From assembly GCA_041583015.1 (NCBI GenBank), contig JBFHGR010000002.1, positions 9,655-73,654 on the forward strand: 64,000 nt of DNA, written 5' to 3'. Shown here one piece after another: positions 8,285-17,054 of this stretch (position 1 is its first letter; each line of letters opens with the position of its first letter). The translations under genes and the position numbers were made by a program. The DNA is from Parvicella sp041583015. GTDB lineage: Bacteria; Bacteroidota; Bacteroidia; Flavobacteriales_D; Parvicellaceae. The notes under the pieces are model-generated. The model worked only from the letters and a program-made list of their open reading frames with translations, searched no databases and was not told the origin of the DNA.

Positions 8285-8917
8285 CTACTCCAAAGCTCCT
8301 AAAATTTCTTTAGCACTTGCTCTCACCTTGTAGTTGTAATCAAAATGACGATATTTTATCTTTCCATCTTTCCCAATTACGTAGGTGGCTGGAACCGGTA
8401 GTTTTGCATCGTCTTGTCCATTATTCTCCTCAATAGAAGTTTTTAAAAATGTTTTAATTTTCTTTTCATACTTGTCGGTTACGGTAAAAGCCACATCAAA
8501 CCCATGTAAATACAATCCTCTAGTATCCGCCACTATTGTGAATTTTTCGTCCTGTTCTTTTTCCATTTCTGAAGCATTCTCAATGGTCTCAGGTCCAATT
8601 ACTATTACTTTAGCTTTTGATTCTATCATTGCTAGAGAATCAGAAAGATTACTCAAATACTTATTGCACACAGGACACCACTGCCCTCTGTAAAAAATGA
8701 CAACAACTTCTTCTTTCCCTATCAATTCAGCCGTGTTTAATTTTTCTCCATTTACAGCTGTTTCGTATATAATAGGCGCTACATCTCCTACATTTAACCC
8801 CACAGGCACATACTCCAATTGATCTATCCCTAACTTTTCAAAGTCTTCTTGGGCATTAACATTCAAGATTCCAGCACTTGCTAAACCAACGATTAACATC
8901 AAAACTATTTTTTTCAT
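8285..8917 (-). CDS. Exported peroxiredoxin/thioredoxin-fold protein (AhpC/TSA-like)
   Basis: A 210-residue protein with a signal peptide (about 1-22, ending VNAQ). The thioredoxin fold follows: YRGQWCPVCNKYL gives Cys81 and Cys84 in a CPVC motif after the strand VVVIFYRG, as in peroxiredoxin-like redoxins. Later parts include FTIVADTRGLYLHGFDVAFT and PVPATYVIGKDGKI, the cis-proline and beta-hairpin region. It probably acts in the periplasm on peroxides or disulfides. Peroxiredoxin and thiol-disulfide reductase activities cannot be told apart from sequence alone, though the GQWCPxC spacing favours the peroxiredoxin-like AhpC/TSA group. It has its own TATTTTTG element just upstream. Confidence 0.85.
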   Translation of the reverse strand: MKKIVLMLIVGLASAGILNVNAQEDFEKLGIDQLEYVPVGLNVGDVAPIIYETAVNGEKLNTAELIGKEEVVVIFYRGQWCPVCNKYLSNLSDSLAMIESKAKVIVIGPETIENASEMEKEQDEKFTIVADTRGLYLHGFDVAFTVTDKYEKKIKTFLKTSIEENNGQDDAKLPVPATYVIGKDGKIKYRHFDYNYKVRASAKEILGALE

Positions 8918-8921
8918 AATT

Positions 8922-8929
8922 CAAAAATA
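8922..8929 (-). promoter_or_regulatory. Putative -7 element for the peroxiredoxin-like gene
   Basis: On the minus strand this reads TATTTTTG, only about five bases before the ATG. If used, the mRNA would be leaderless or nearly so. Confidence 0.38.
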
Positions 8930-9004
8930 TACAATTAAGAAGCTAAATACCTTATTTTACTTCAATTACTTATCCCAAGTGAGTCGGTTTCTATGAATTA
9001 TCCT

Positions 9005-9012
9005 TACATTTG
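9005..9012 (+). promoter_or_regulatory. Putative -7 element for the ABC-F gene
   Basis: TACATTTG followed by GCACTCCC, 29 bases before the start codon, matches TAnnTTTG. No clear -33 element is seen. Confidence 0.45.
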
Positions 9013-9040
9013 CACTCCCAAAAAAATTTAAGTAAATATT

Positions 9041-10651
9041 ATGATTTCTACAACCAACCTTTCACTTCAATACGGCAAACGAGTATTATTTGATGAAGTA
9101 AACATTAAATTTAACGAAGGAAACTGCTACGGTGTAATTGGAGCAAATGGAGCAGGAAAATCTACATTTTTAAAAATCCTTGCTGGAGATATCGACCCAA
9201 CTTCTGGACACGTAAAATTAGAAGCAGGAAAAAGAATGGCGGTGCTTCGTCAAAATCACTTTGAGTTTGATGAATTCACAGTTCTTCAAACAGTGATTAA
9301 AGGACACACTAGGCTTTGGAACGTAATGCAAGAAAAAGACGCTATCTATGCTAAACCGGATTTTAGTGATGAAGATGGCATCAAAGCATCCGAATTAGAA
9401 GGTGAATTTGCAGAAATGGATGGTTGGAATGCCGAATCGGATGCTGCTACTATGTTGAGCGGACTTGGAATCGAAGAAAAAGACCACGACAAATTAATGA
9501 AAGACATCGAAGGTTCTGAAAAAGTAAGAATCTTATTAGCGCAGGCACTTTTTGGAAATCCAGACTTATTAATCTTAGATGAGCCTACCAATGACTTGGA
9601 CATTAAAACAGTAAACTGGTTGGAAGATTTCCTTTTGGATTTCAAAAACACAGTTATCGTAGTCTCTCACGACAGACACTTCTTAGATACTGTTTGTACA
9701 CACATTGCTGATATTGATTTTGGTAAAATTAAATTATTCTCGGGTAACTATACTTTTTGGTATGAGAGTAGTCAATTGGCTTTAAGACAGAGAGCTAATG
9801 CCAACAAAAAAGCAGAAGATAGAAAGAAAGAGTTACAAGATTTCGTTGCTCGATTTAGTGCCAATGCTTCTAAATCTAAGCAAGCTACCAGTAGAAAGAA
9901 AATTCTTGATAAAATCAACATTGACGACATCGAACCATCTTCTAGAAAATATCCTGCTATTATTTTCAAACAACAACGAGAAGCAGGTGACCAAATATTA
10001 CACGTAAATGGATTAAGTTATACTAAAGACGGTGAAACACTATTCAAAGATTTAGATTTGAATGTAATGAGAGGTGATAAAATTGCTGTCATTTCAGACA
10101 ATAGTATGGCCATCACCGCTTTCTTCGAAATTTTAAATGGAAATATTGAACCTACCACAGGAACATTTGATTTTGGACAAACCATTACTACCGCTTATTT
10201 ACCAAATGACAACTCACCATTCTTTGAAACCGACTACAACCTTATTGATTGGTTAAGACAATATTCTGAAGAAAAAGATGAAGTTTACATTAGAGGTTTC
10301 CTTGGTAAGATGTTATTCACCGGTGAAGAAACTTTGAAAAAAGCTAATGTACTTTCAGGAGGAGAAAAAGTAAGATGTATGTTGTCTAGAATGATGTTGA
10401 GAGAAGGAAATTTCTTAATGCTAGATGAGCCTACTAACCACTTAGATCTAGAAAGTATTACAGCATTCAATAACTCTTTAACTGATTTCCCTGGTACGTT
10501 GATGTTAACATCACACGATCATACTTTTACACAAACTGTAGCCAACAGAGTTTTAGAATTAACTCCTAACGGATGCATTGACAGAACGTGTACTTATGAT
10601 GAATATTTAGCTAGTGAAAGAGTAAGCGAAATGAAAGCTGCTTTAGCATAA
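9041..10651 (+). CDS. ABC-F ribosome-associated ATPase, YbiT-like
   Basis: A 536-residue soluble protein with two ABC ATPase domains and no membrane segments, as in ABC-F translation factors. NBD1 has Walker A GANGAGKST (from residue 34) and Walker B LLILDEPTNDLD, but its signature reads EGSEK instead of LSGGE. The linker (about 235-305) is Lys/Arg-rich, matching the P-site tRNA interaction motif region. NBD2 keeps LSGGE (438-442) and LMLDEPTNHLD, but its Walker A position reads ISDNSMAITA with no GKS/T. This asymmetry resembles what I recall of Bacteroidota YbiT homologues. It probably modulates ribosomes; there is no sign that it confers antibiotic resistance. A terminator follows, so it stands alone. 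Confidence 0.9.
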   Translation: MISTTNLSLQYGKRVLFDEVNIKFNEGNCYGVIGANGAGKSTFLKILAGDIDPTSGHVKLEAGKRMAVLRQNHFEFDEFTVLQTVIKGHTRLWNVMQEKDAIYAKPDFSDEDGIKASELEGEFAEMDGWNAESDAATMLSGLGIEEKDHDKLMKDIEGSEKVRILLAQALFGNPDLLILDEPTNDLDIKTVNWLEDFLLDFKNTVIVVSHDRHFLDTVCTHIADIDFGKIKLFSGNYTFWYESSQLALRQRANANKKAEDRKKELQDFVARFSANASKSKQATSRKKILDKINIDDIEPSSRKYPAIIFKQQREAGDQILHVNGLSYTKDGETLFKDLDLNVMRGDKIAVISDNSMAITAFFEILNGNIEPTTGTFDFGQTITTAYLPNDNSPFFETDYNLIDWLRQYSEEKDEVYIRGFLGKMLFTGEETLKKANVLSGGEKVRCMLSRMMLREGNFLMLDEPTNHLDLESITAFNNSLTDFPGTLMLTSHDHTFTQTVANRVLELTPNGCIDRTCTYDEYLASERVSEMKAALA

Positions 10652-10673
10652 AATTACTTTTAAATAATAATCG

Positions 10674-10704
10674 AGCCCTTGCAACGTTTTGTAAGGGCTT
10701 TTTT
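10674..10704 (+). terminator. Rho-independent terminator after the ABC-F gene
   Basis: AGCCCTTGCAA and TTGTAAGGGCT with a CGTT loop and a following T tract, 22 bases after the stop codon. Confidence 0.85.
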
Positions 10705-10717
10705 GTTGCTATATTTG
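10688..10717 (+). promoter_or_regulatory. Putative promoter of the first glycosyltransferase, embedded in a terminator
   Basis: TTTG (10688-10691) and TATATTTG (10710-10717) are 18 bases apart. The -33 element lies inside the right arm of the ABC-F terminator, and the predicted leader before the ATG at 10727 is only a few bases. Confidence 0.48.
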
Positions 10718-10726
10718 AAAAACTAA

Positions 10727-11836
10727 ATGACAAAAATCCTCCACATAACCACATGGTATCCCAATGAACTTGATCCCCAATTAGGTATATTCATTCAGAA
10801 ACATATTTGCGAAGGGCATTCCTTTGCTCAAAACGTGGTAATTGCTGTGATTGCTTCTGAAGAATTAAGAGAACCAAAGTTAAGACTCAAAGAAACCAAA
10901 GGTGTTAAAGAAATTATTGGCTATTACCCAGTAAGAAAAGGAAAAAGATGGAGCAATTTCAAAAACTATAATCACATACTAACCAAAATATTTCAACATT
11001 TTCTAACATTAGATTTCAAACCTGACTTTGTACATTGTCATGTTGCCGATAAAAGCTTGAAAATGGCCAAAAAGTTTTTTGGAAACACGCCTACTCTATT
11101 GACTGAGCATTGGTCTGGATACTTGGATGGTAGGTATGCGTCTCTTTCTAACAGGAAGAAAAAAGAAAGATTAAAACTAACTAATGGCTGCTATCAAGTA
11201 ACTTGTGTGAGTGAGCACCTCAAAGATGCATTAATAACTTCAGGCATAACTGCGCCTATTACCGTAATTCCAAATATAATTTCCAATCATAGCGTAAAGG
11301 AAGTTCAAAATGACAACCTAAAATTCATCGTTGTAGCAGATCTCGTAGATAAGGTGAAAAACATCAGTGGAATAATTGAAGCCTATATCACTTTTCAAAG
11401 AAGCAACACTGAAATTTCTCTTACTATAATTGGTGATGGCCAGGATAGAAAAATTCTTAGAACTTTGGCAAGAAACAACCCAGACATTTCTTTTGAAGGA
11501 AGATACAACAATGAAGAAGTTTTAAAAGCATTACCTCAGTATGATTGTTTAATTGTCAACAGTCGTTTTGAGACATTCTCCATGATTACTGCAGAAGCAT
11601 TGCTTTCTGGTGTTCCAGTAATAGCCACCAAATGCGGAGGTCCAGAACAATTCATTGAACACGGTAAAAATGGATACCTTATTAACAAAGATGACAATCA
11701 AGAGCTGTTAAAACACTTAACACTCTTCAAGGAAAATAGACAATCCTTTAGACCAGAAAAAATTCACAACAAGGCTAAGAATCAATTAAGTATTGATAAA
11801 ATTAAGACCTCAATTAAACAACTATATTTTGCGTAA
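10727..11836 (+). CDS. Glycosyltransferase family 4 (GT-B fold)
   Basis: A 369-residue cytoplasmic GT-B glycosyltransferase. The N-terminal acceptor domain begins with a Rossmann strand (KILHITTWYPNELDPQLGIF), a frequent opening in family 4. The C-terminal donor domain has the nucleotide-sugar motif SRFETFSMITAEALLSGVPV followed by TKCGGPEQFIEHGKNGYLI, where the paired glutamates form the E-x7-E signature. It probably adds a sugar to a lipid-linked surface glycan; donor and acceptor cannot be read. Two more glycosyltransferases follow at 13072 and 14193, with bioB between. Confidence 0.9.
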   Translation: MTKILHITTWYPNELDPQLGIFIQKHICEGHSFAQNVVIAVIASEELREPKLRLKETKGVKEIIGYYPVRKGKRWSNFKNYNHILTKIFQHFLTLDFKPDFVHCHVADKSLKMAKKFFGNTPTLLTEHWSGYLDGRYASLSNRKKKERLKLTNGCYQVTCVSEHLKDALITSGITAPITVIPNIISNHSVKEVQNDNLKFIVVADLVDKVKNISGIIEAYITFQRSNTEISLTIIGDGQDRKILRTLARNNPDISFEGRYNNEEVLKALPQYDCLIVNSRFETFSMITAEALLSGVPVIATKCGGPEQFIEHGKNGYLINKDDNQELLKHLTLFKENRQSFRPEKIHNKAKNQLSIDKIKTSIKQLYFA

Positions 11837-11912
11837 AGTTCAAAACATCATGCAAAAATTACAACGTGAAGAACTTTCATAACCTCCTCTTCCAATTTAT
11901 AAGATTTTAATA

Positions 11913-11920
11913 TACATTTG
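11913..11920 (+). promoter_or_regulatory. Putative -7 element for bioB
   Basis: TACATTTG followed by CA, 25 bases before the chosen bioB start, matches TAnnTTTG. It rules out the in-frame ATG at 11918, which lies within the element. Confidence 0.5.
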
Positions 11921-11944
11921 CATAAACACTATTACAAAACACGT

Positions 11945-13066
11945 ATGAAAACTTGGACTAAAGAAGAAATAACAGACCTGTACAATAAACCACTGATGGA
12001 ACTAATGTTTCAAGCGGCACAAGTGCACAGAGAAAACTTTGATCCTTTGGAAGTACAAGTGAGTACATTGGTATCTATTAAAACCGGTGGCTGTAGTGAA
12101 GATTGTGGTTACTGCCCTCAAGCAGCAAGATATAACACAGGTGTCAATGCGCACGATCTAATGTCTTTGGAAGAAGTAATCCAGAAAGGTAAAGACGCCA
12201 AAGCAGCAGGCTCTAGCAGAGTTTGTATGGGGGCTTCTTGGAGAAACGTAAAAGAAGATGATGATTTTGATCAAGTTTTAGAAATGGTTAGTTCTTTGAA
12301 CAAAATGGATCTTGAAGTTTGCTGTACATTAGGAATGCTTACAGAAAATCAAGCAAAAAGATTAGCAGATGCTGGACTTTATGCATACAACCACAACATT
12401 GATACATCAGAAGAATATTATAAAGAAGTAATCTCGACAAGAGGTTTTGGAGATAGATTAGAGACTATTGACAATGCGAGTAAAGCAGGTTTGACTGTTT
12501 GTAGTGGTGGAATTTTAGGAATGGGTGAAGCAGATGAAGATAGAATCGGAATGTTGTACACGCTTAATTTAATGAATCCTAGACCTGCATCAGTTCCAAT
12601 CAATGCGTTGGTGGCTGTAGAAGGAACTCCACTTGAAGAGCAAAATGAAGTTTCTATATGGGAAATGGTAAGAATGATTGCTACTACAAGAATTGTGATG
12701 CCTCACTCTTATGTAAGATTATCTGCTGGTAGAACACAAATGAATGACGAAGGTCAAGCATTATGCTTCATGTCTGGTGCTAACTCTATTTTTGCTGGAG
12801 AGAAGTTATTGACTACTCCTAATCCTGAGTTTAACAATGACATGAAACTATTTAAAGAACTAGGAATCAAACCAATGCCTGCTTATAAAAAAGGACCAAA
12901 ACCAGAAATAAAGGAATCTTACAAAGTACGTTCTGCCGATGCTGAGAAACCAAAATGGTCACGTCCGGATCACAAAATTGAAAGAAACGAAGCTGCTAAA
13001 GCCAAAGCTATGGCAGAAAGAAAAGGTTTTGAACCTAGAAAAGTCTCTTCAGTAGAAAAAATCTAA
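11945..13066 (+). CDS. bioB: Biotin synthase
   Basis: A radical-SAM enzyme that inserts sulfur into dethiobiotin, the last step of biotin synthesis. The cluster-binding cysteines are Cys50, Cys54 and Cys57 in GGCSEDCGYCPQ, and the family sequences SSRVCMGASWRNVKEDDDFD, YNHNIDTSEEYYKEV, SGGILGMGEADEDRIGM and RLSAGRTQMNDEGQALCF are all present. I start it at MKTWTKEEIT (373 residues) because the upstream ATG overlaps the promoter. About 50 charged residues extend beyond the usual end (EAAKAKAMAERKGFEPRK). No other bio gene is nearby; it sits between glycosyltransferases, and the next gene begins 5 bases after it. Confidence 0.96.
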   Translation: MKTWTKEEITDLYNKPLMELMFQAAQVHRENFDPLEVQVSTLVSIKTGGCSEDCGYCPQAARYNTGVNAHDLMSLEEVIQKGKDAKAAGSSRVCMGASWRNVKEDDDFDQVLEMVSSLNKMDLEVCCTLGMLTENQAKRLADAGLYAYNHNIDTSEEYYKEVISTRGFGDRLETIDNASKAGLTVCSGGILGMGEADEDRIGMLYTLNLMNPRPASVPINALVAVEGTPLEEQNEVSIWEMVRMIATTRIVMPHSYVRLSAGRTQMNDEGQALCFMSGANSIFAGEKLLTTPNPEFNNDMKLFKELGIKPMPAYKKGPKPEIKESYKVRSADAEKPKWSRPDHKIERNEAAKAKAMAERKGFEPRKVSSVEKI

Positions 13067-13071
13067 GCATC

Positions 13072-14190
13072 TTGGCTCAGGCTAAAAGGATTTACATATC
13101 CGTAATTAATGACCTCGCTACCGATCAAAGAGTTCACAAAATGTGTTCTTCTTTGGAAGGAGAAGGTTATCAAGTTCATTTAATTGGAAGACAACTTAAA
13201 GATTCCCTTCCTTTGAATCGTACGTATGCTACACATCGTATGAAGTTGCTTTTTAATAAAGGTCCTTTCTTTTTTGCTGAATATAATTTTAGATTATTCT
13301 GGTATCTATTGTTCAAAAAGGCAGATGTTTTTCATTCCAACGATTTGGACACGCTTCTAGCCAATTATTTAGTAAGCAAACTAAAACGTAAACCTATCAT
13401 TTATGACAGCCATGAGTATTTTACTGGAGTACCTGAAATCCAAAACAAAAAATTTGTAAAAGGAGTTTGGACAATCATTGAAAAATCGATTTTCCCAAAA
13501 CTTAAACACACTTTTACAGTCAACGACTCCATTGCTGACCTTTTTGAAAAAGATTATAACAATAGACCTCAAGTCATTAGAAATATTCCCAATCAAAAAT
13601 CACGACTCAGTAGTGTTACAAGAAGAGACTTAGGATTGCCTGAAGACAAAAAAATCCTTATCCTCCAAGGAGCAGGGATCAACGTGGACAGAGGAGCAGA
13701 AGAAATGTTGGAAGCAATGACGCTGCTAGATAATTACCTGCTCTTAATCATTGGTTCTGGTGATGTGATTGAAACATTAAAGGAAAGAGCCGAAAAGGAT
13801 GACCTTAAAGACAAAGTAATTTTTAAAGGTAAACTTCCATATGAAGAAATGATGCAATATACGCAAATTGCAGATGCTGGATTAACACTTGATAAGGACA
13901 CAAATATCAATTACAAATTCAGTTTACCCAATAAAGTTTTTGATTATATCAGGGCACAAATACCTGTGATTTCTTCGAAAATCATTGAAATTGAGAAGGT
14001 TATAAATAAGTACGAAGTGGGTACAATAATAAGTAGTCATGAAACGTTAAATATAGCTAAAACCATCGAGCAATTTCTAGAAACTGTTAACTACATTGAC
14101 CTCGAAAAAAAACTACATTTTGCCTCTGAGCAACTTTCTTGGGAAAATGAAGTCATTAAGATGTTAGAAACCTATAAAAGCCTTCCATAA
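13072..14190 (+). CDS. Glycosyltransferase, GT4-like, TTG start
   Basis: A 372-residue GT-B protein beginning at TTG (MAQAKRIYISVIN), five bases after bioB; no ATG is close enough to give a full N-terminal domain. The N-terminal half includes FHSNDLDTLLANYLVSKL and YDSHEYFTGVPEIQNK, where the SHE motif is common in this group. The C-terminal half has LLIIGSGDVIETLKERAEKD, VIFKGKLPYEEMMQYTQIAD and FSLPNKVFDYIRAQIPVISS, the donor-binding helix region. It probably acts in surface-glycan synthesis together with its neighbours. Specificity is unknown. Confidence 0.85.
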   Translation: MAQAKRIYISVINDLATDQRVHKMCSSLEGEGYQVHLIGRQLKDSLPLNRTYATHRMKLLFNKGPFFFAEYNFRLFWYLLFKKADVFHSNDLDTLLANYLVSKLKRKPIIYDSHEYFTGVPEIQNKKFVKGVWTIIEKSIFPKLKHTFTVNDSIADLFEKDYNNRPQVIRNIPNQKSRLSSVTRRDLGLPEDKKILILQGAGINVDRGAEEMLEAMTLLDNYLLLIIGSGDVIETLKERAEKDDLKDKVIFKGKLPYEEMMQYTQIADAGLTLDKDTNINYKFSLPNKVFDYIRAQIPVISSKIIEIEKVINKYEVGTIISSHETLNIAKTIEQFLETVNYIDLEKKLHFASEQLSWENEVIKMLETYKSLP

Positions 14191-14192
14191 AT

Positions 14193-15323
14193 TTGAGACA
14201 AGAGTTACATTTAATATCATTTGACGTTCCTTACCCTCCCAATTATGGAGGTGTTGTAGATGTATACTACAAAATTAAAGCACTGCATGATTTAGGAATT
14301 GGAATTCATTTACATTGTTTTGAATATGGAAGAGGAGAGCAAAAACACCTCAATGATTTATGTACATCCGTCAATTATTACAGACGTGATGAAAACAAAT
14401 TAAACTTTCTTAAAAAGCAGCCCTACATAATCGCGTCTAGAGCAAATCACTCTCTATTGGAAAGGCTCCAAGAAGATGAACTCCCAATCATCATAGAAGG
14501 GCTCCATAACTGCTGGTTAATTGAGGAATTAAAGCCAAGTGATAGACAAATTTTTGTTAGAACTCACAACGTAGAACACGATTACTATACAGGTTTAGCC
14601 AAAGTAGAAAAAAATCTACCTAAGAGACAATACTTTAAGTGGGAAGCTTCAAAATTGGAAAAGTATGAAGAAATCCTTGGTAAAGCTGATGGATTATTTA
14701 CTATATCTCCGAATGATCAAGAGTACTTTAACTCTAAATATGGTAATGCCGTATTGATGCCTGCATTTCATTCTGGTACTGAAGTGACCAGTAAATTAGG
14801 AATGGGTGACTATGCACTTTACCATGGTAATATGGCTGTAGGAGAAAATATAGAAGCCGCAACTTACTTGATAGAAAATGTATTTGCTCAAACCGAATTT
14901 CAGCTAATTATCGCAGGAAGTAATCCTCCGCTAGAAATATTGAAACTTGCTGAAAATCACAATAATATTGAAATTAGAGGAAATATTTCAGTAGAACATT
15001 TAAATCAGTTAATTGAAGATGCTCAAGTTAATGTTTTACCTACATTTCAACCTACAGGAATTAAACTAAAATTACTATCCGCATTGTACAAAGGTAGATT
15101 CTGCCTCGTAAATGATGCCATGGTAAATAATACTGGACTAGAGTCAACTTGTTACATTGCCAACACTCCTGCTCAATGGAAAAAACAATTGAGAAAAATC
15201 TTCTCAAAAGAAATCAATATTGAAGTCCTCAAGAACAGAACCTCTGTACTTAAATCTCAATTTGATAATATTGAGAATGCTAAAGTAATTCAGCAAAGTC
15301 TACGATTATTACAATCGAGTTAA
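14193..15323 (+). CDS. Glycosyltransferase, GT-B fold, TTG start
   Basis: A 376-residue protein beginning at TTG, two bases after the previous gene, so translation is probably coupled. The start MRQELHLISFDVPYPPNYGG is typical of glycosyltransferases that open with a Rossmann strand and a glycine loop. IFVRTHNVEHDYYTGLAK, ALYHGNMAVGENIEAATYLI and a C-terminal PTGIKLKLLSALYKGRF give the donor-site layout. It lacks the sharp E-x7-E motif of the gene at 10727, having EDAQVNVLPTFQPTGIKLKL instead. It ends convergently against a TPR lipoprotein with a 4-base overlap. Confidence 0.82.
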   Translation: MRQELHLISFDVPYPPNYGGVVDVYYKIKALHDLGIGIHLHCFEYGRGEQKHLNDLCTSVNYYRRDENKLNFLKKQPYIIASRANHSLLERLQEDELPIIIEGLHNCWLIEELKPSDRQIFVRTHNVEHDYYTGLAKVEKNLPKRQYFKWEASKLEKYEEILGKADGLFTISPNDQEYFNSKYGNAVLMPAFHSGTEVTSKLGMGDYALYHGNMAVGENIEAATYLIENVFAQTEFQLIIAGSNPPLEILKLAENHNNIEIRGNISVEHLNQLIEDAQVNVLPTFQPTGIKLKLLSALYKGRFCLVNDAMVNNTGLESTCYIANTPAQWKKQLRKIFSKEINIEVLKNRTSVLKSQFDNIENAKVIQQSLRLLQSS

Positions 15324-15889
15324 TGACCTCCATTTATTGAATCTAACATATTTCCTACTTCCCAATCTTCTTTACCTAGAAAATTATCTACGTATAATTT
15401 TGCATCTTTAGACATTTGGTTATCCGGAAATCTGTCAATTAACTCTCCATACGCCACCTTAGCCTTCTCTACATCTTTAATTCTCTCTTCAATTATTCGA
15501 GCCTTATTCATCATATAGTTTGGCGTCTCCTCTGTCTCTGGAAACTCAAAGATCAACTTATCCAATATATTCACTGCTTCCTGATATTGCTGCATTGCTT
15601 CAGCTCCTTTTGCAGCAAGTTCCAGTATTGCTGCCGTTTTCTCATGATGAGGATGCTTAACCACAAAATCATTAGCGGCTTCATACAATTCTTTACCAGC
15701 CTTATGGACGTCCGATGGAATTGCTTCAAGTAAAGCATTATTGTACTTTTTCAATGCTTCAATTTCCGCAGACACATCTTCCGTACTTAAAGGAGCGACC
15801 TCCTCTACACTAGTATTTTCAACTGTTGCTTCACAAGAAACAACCGCCAACGATAATAACAAACTTGAAATTACAATTTTCATATTCAT
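15320..15889 (-). CDS. TPR-containing lipoprotein
   Basis: A 189-residue protein with a signal peptide and lipobox (LLSLAVVSC), so probably anchored in the periplasm. An acidic Thr/Glu/Val linker follows, then about 130 residues of helical repeats: AGKELYEAANDFVVKHPHHE, QQYQEAVNILDKLIFEFPET and VEKAKVAYGELIDRFPDNQM are spaced like tetratricopeptide repeats, as in YbgF or BamD-type scaffold proteins. It starts one base after the def stop codon, so the two form an operon. Which protein it binds is unknown. Met3 is an alternative start. Confidence 0.82.
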   Translation of the reverse strand: MNMKIVISSLLLSLAVVSCEATVENTSVEEVAPLSTEDVSAEIEALKKYNNALLEAIPSDVHKAGKELYEAANDFVVKHPHHEKTAAILELAAKGAEAMQQYQEAVNILDKLIFEFPETEETPNYMMNKARIIEERIKDVEKAKVAYGELIDRFPDNQMSKDAKLYVDNFLGKEDWEVGNMLDSINGGH

Positions 15890-15890
15890 T

Positions 15891-16475
15891 TTATTTACTT
15901 GGAAACGACATTCTATAATTTACATCAACTTTACCTTTAGAGATATCAGTCAACTTCTTTTTCATCAATCTTTTTTTCAATGGATTCAAATAATCTGTAA
16001 ATAATATACCTTCTATGTGATCATACTCATGTTGAATAATTCTAGCTGCCACTCCAGCATATTTTTCTTCATGAAACTTCCAATTCTCATCAAAATATGA
16101 AATAGTAATAATAGACTTTCTAGAAACCTCCTCTCTAATACCTGGAATACTCAAGCAGCCTTCCGCAAACAACCATTCTGTACCTTCTTCCTCTTCTATT
16201 ATAGGATTGATAAACACCTTTTTAAAATTCTTTAAAATCTCAAAGTTTTTAGCTTCTTGTTCATTCTCAGGTTCTTCATCAGCAAAAGGAGCAGCGTCCA
16301 CAATGAATAATCGAAGTGACTTTCCTATTTGAGGTGCTGCCAATCCAACTCCCTGAGACTTGTACATTGTATCAAACATATCTGATATAAGAGCCGAGAC
16401 ATCCTCACCCTCTTCAATTTCTTCACATTCTTTTCTCAACACTGGAGAACCATAAGCATAAACCGGTAGTACCAT
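15891..16475 (-). CDS. def: Peptide deformylase
   Basis: A 194-residue metalloenzyme that removes the formyl group from new proteins. The three family motifs are intact: GVGLAAPQIG (42-51), EGCLSIPG (Cys107) and QHEYDHIEG (His149, Glu150, His153), which together bind the catalytic metal. An acidic insertion between motifs 1 and 2 (ADEEPENEQEAKNFEILKN) is longer than in E. coli Def but common in Bacteroidota. The TPR lipoprotein gene follows after one base. Confidence 0.97.
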   Translation of the reverse strand: MVLPVYAYGSPVLRKECEEIEEGEDVSALISDMFDTMYKSQGVGLAAPQIGKSLRLFIVDAAPFADEEPENEQEAKNFEILKNFKKVFINPIIEEEEGTEWLFAEGCLSIPGIREEVSRKSIITISYFDENWKFHEEKYAGVAARIIQHEYDHIEGILFTDYLNPLKKRLMKKKLTDISKGKVDVNYRMSFPSK

Positions 16476-16555
16476 TCTATTTTATCTATTTGTTAAATCT
16501 CTACAAAATTGGGTATAATTTCTTTCGGGTGCAAAATTTAAATCGCAATAATTCT

Positions 16556-16563
16556 TAATTTTG
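16556..16563 (+). promoter_or_regulatory. Putative -7 element for the lipoprotein gene at 16581
   Basis: TAATTTTG followed by AC, 17 bases before the start codon, matches TAnnTTTG. No clear -33 element. Confidence 0.4.
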
Positions 16564-16580
16564 ACTTCAATTCAAATTTA

Positions 16581-17054
16581 ATGAAGTTATACTTTGGAAT
16601 ATTAATAAGTGTTGCAACGGTACTAATCAGTTGTGAAAAGGCTCCGAAATGCTGGGGGAAAATCATTGTAAATTCAGAAGAAATAGTTAGCGACACTACA
16701 TTATGTAGTAATTGTACTTTTTTAGGAAATGAGAATTCTGGCTATGTAATCAACTCTTCCAATGATTTAAATAGGTTTTATTCCTCTTATTTTAGAGCGG
16801 GAGATGGTTGCGTTTTAAATGAATTTAATTTAGCAAAATACTCACTTCTAGCATTACCAACTTACACTACGTGTAAATACAAACTTAAAAAAAGCCTAAC
16901 CATTGACGATATTGACAAAACGTATAACTATACCATAGAAATTGAAGAATGTGGCACCTGTAATGAAAAAACTTATCGAGCCAACTGGATTGTTATTCCT
17001 AAGATTAAGGCAGGGTATTCCGTTTTGTTTAATACATTGAGGATAAGGAAATGA
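16581..17054 (+). CDS. Hypothetical Cys-rich lipoprotein
   Basis: A 157-residue protein with a signal peptide and lipobox (VLISC). The mature part has about nine cysteines (PKCWGK, LCSNCTF, DGCVLNE, TTCKYK, ECGTCNE), an even spread that suggests several disulfides and a small, stable, export-folded domain. I do not recognise the family. It overlaps the downstream methyltransferase by 4 bases (ATGA), so the two are co-transcribed, although one is exported and the other cytoplasmic. A functional link is therefore not obvious. Confidence 0.68.
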   Translation: MKLYFGILISVATVLISCEKAPKCWGKIIVNSEEIVSDTTLCSNCTFLGNENSGYVINSSNDLNRFYSSYFRAGDGCVLNEFNLAKYSLLALPTYTTCKYKLKKSLTIDDIDKTYNYTIEIEECGTCNEKTYRANWIVIPKIKAGYSVLFNTLRIRK

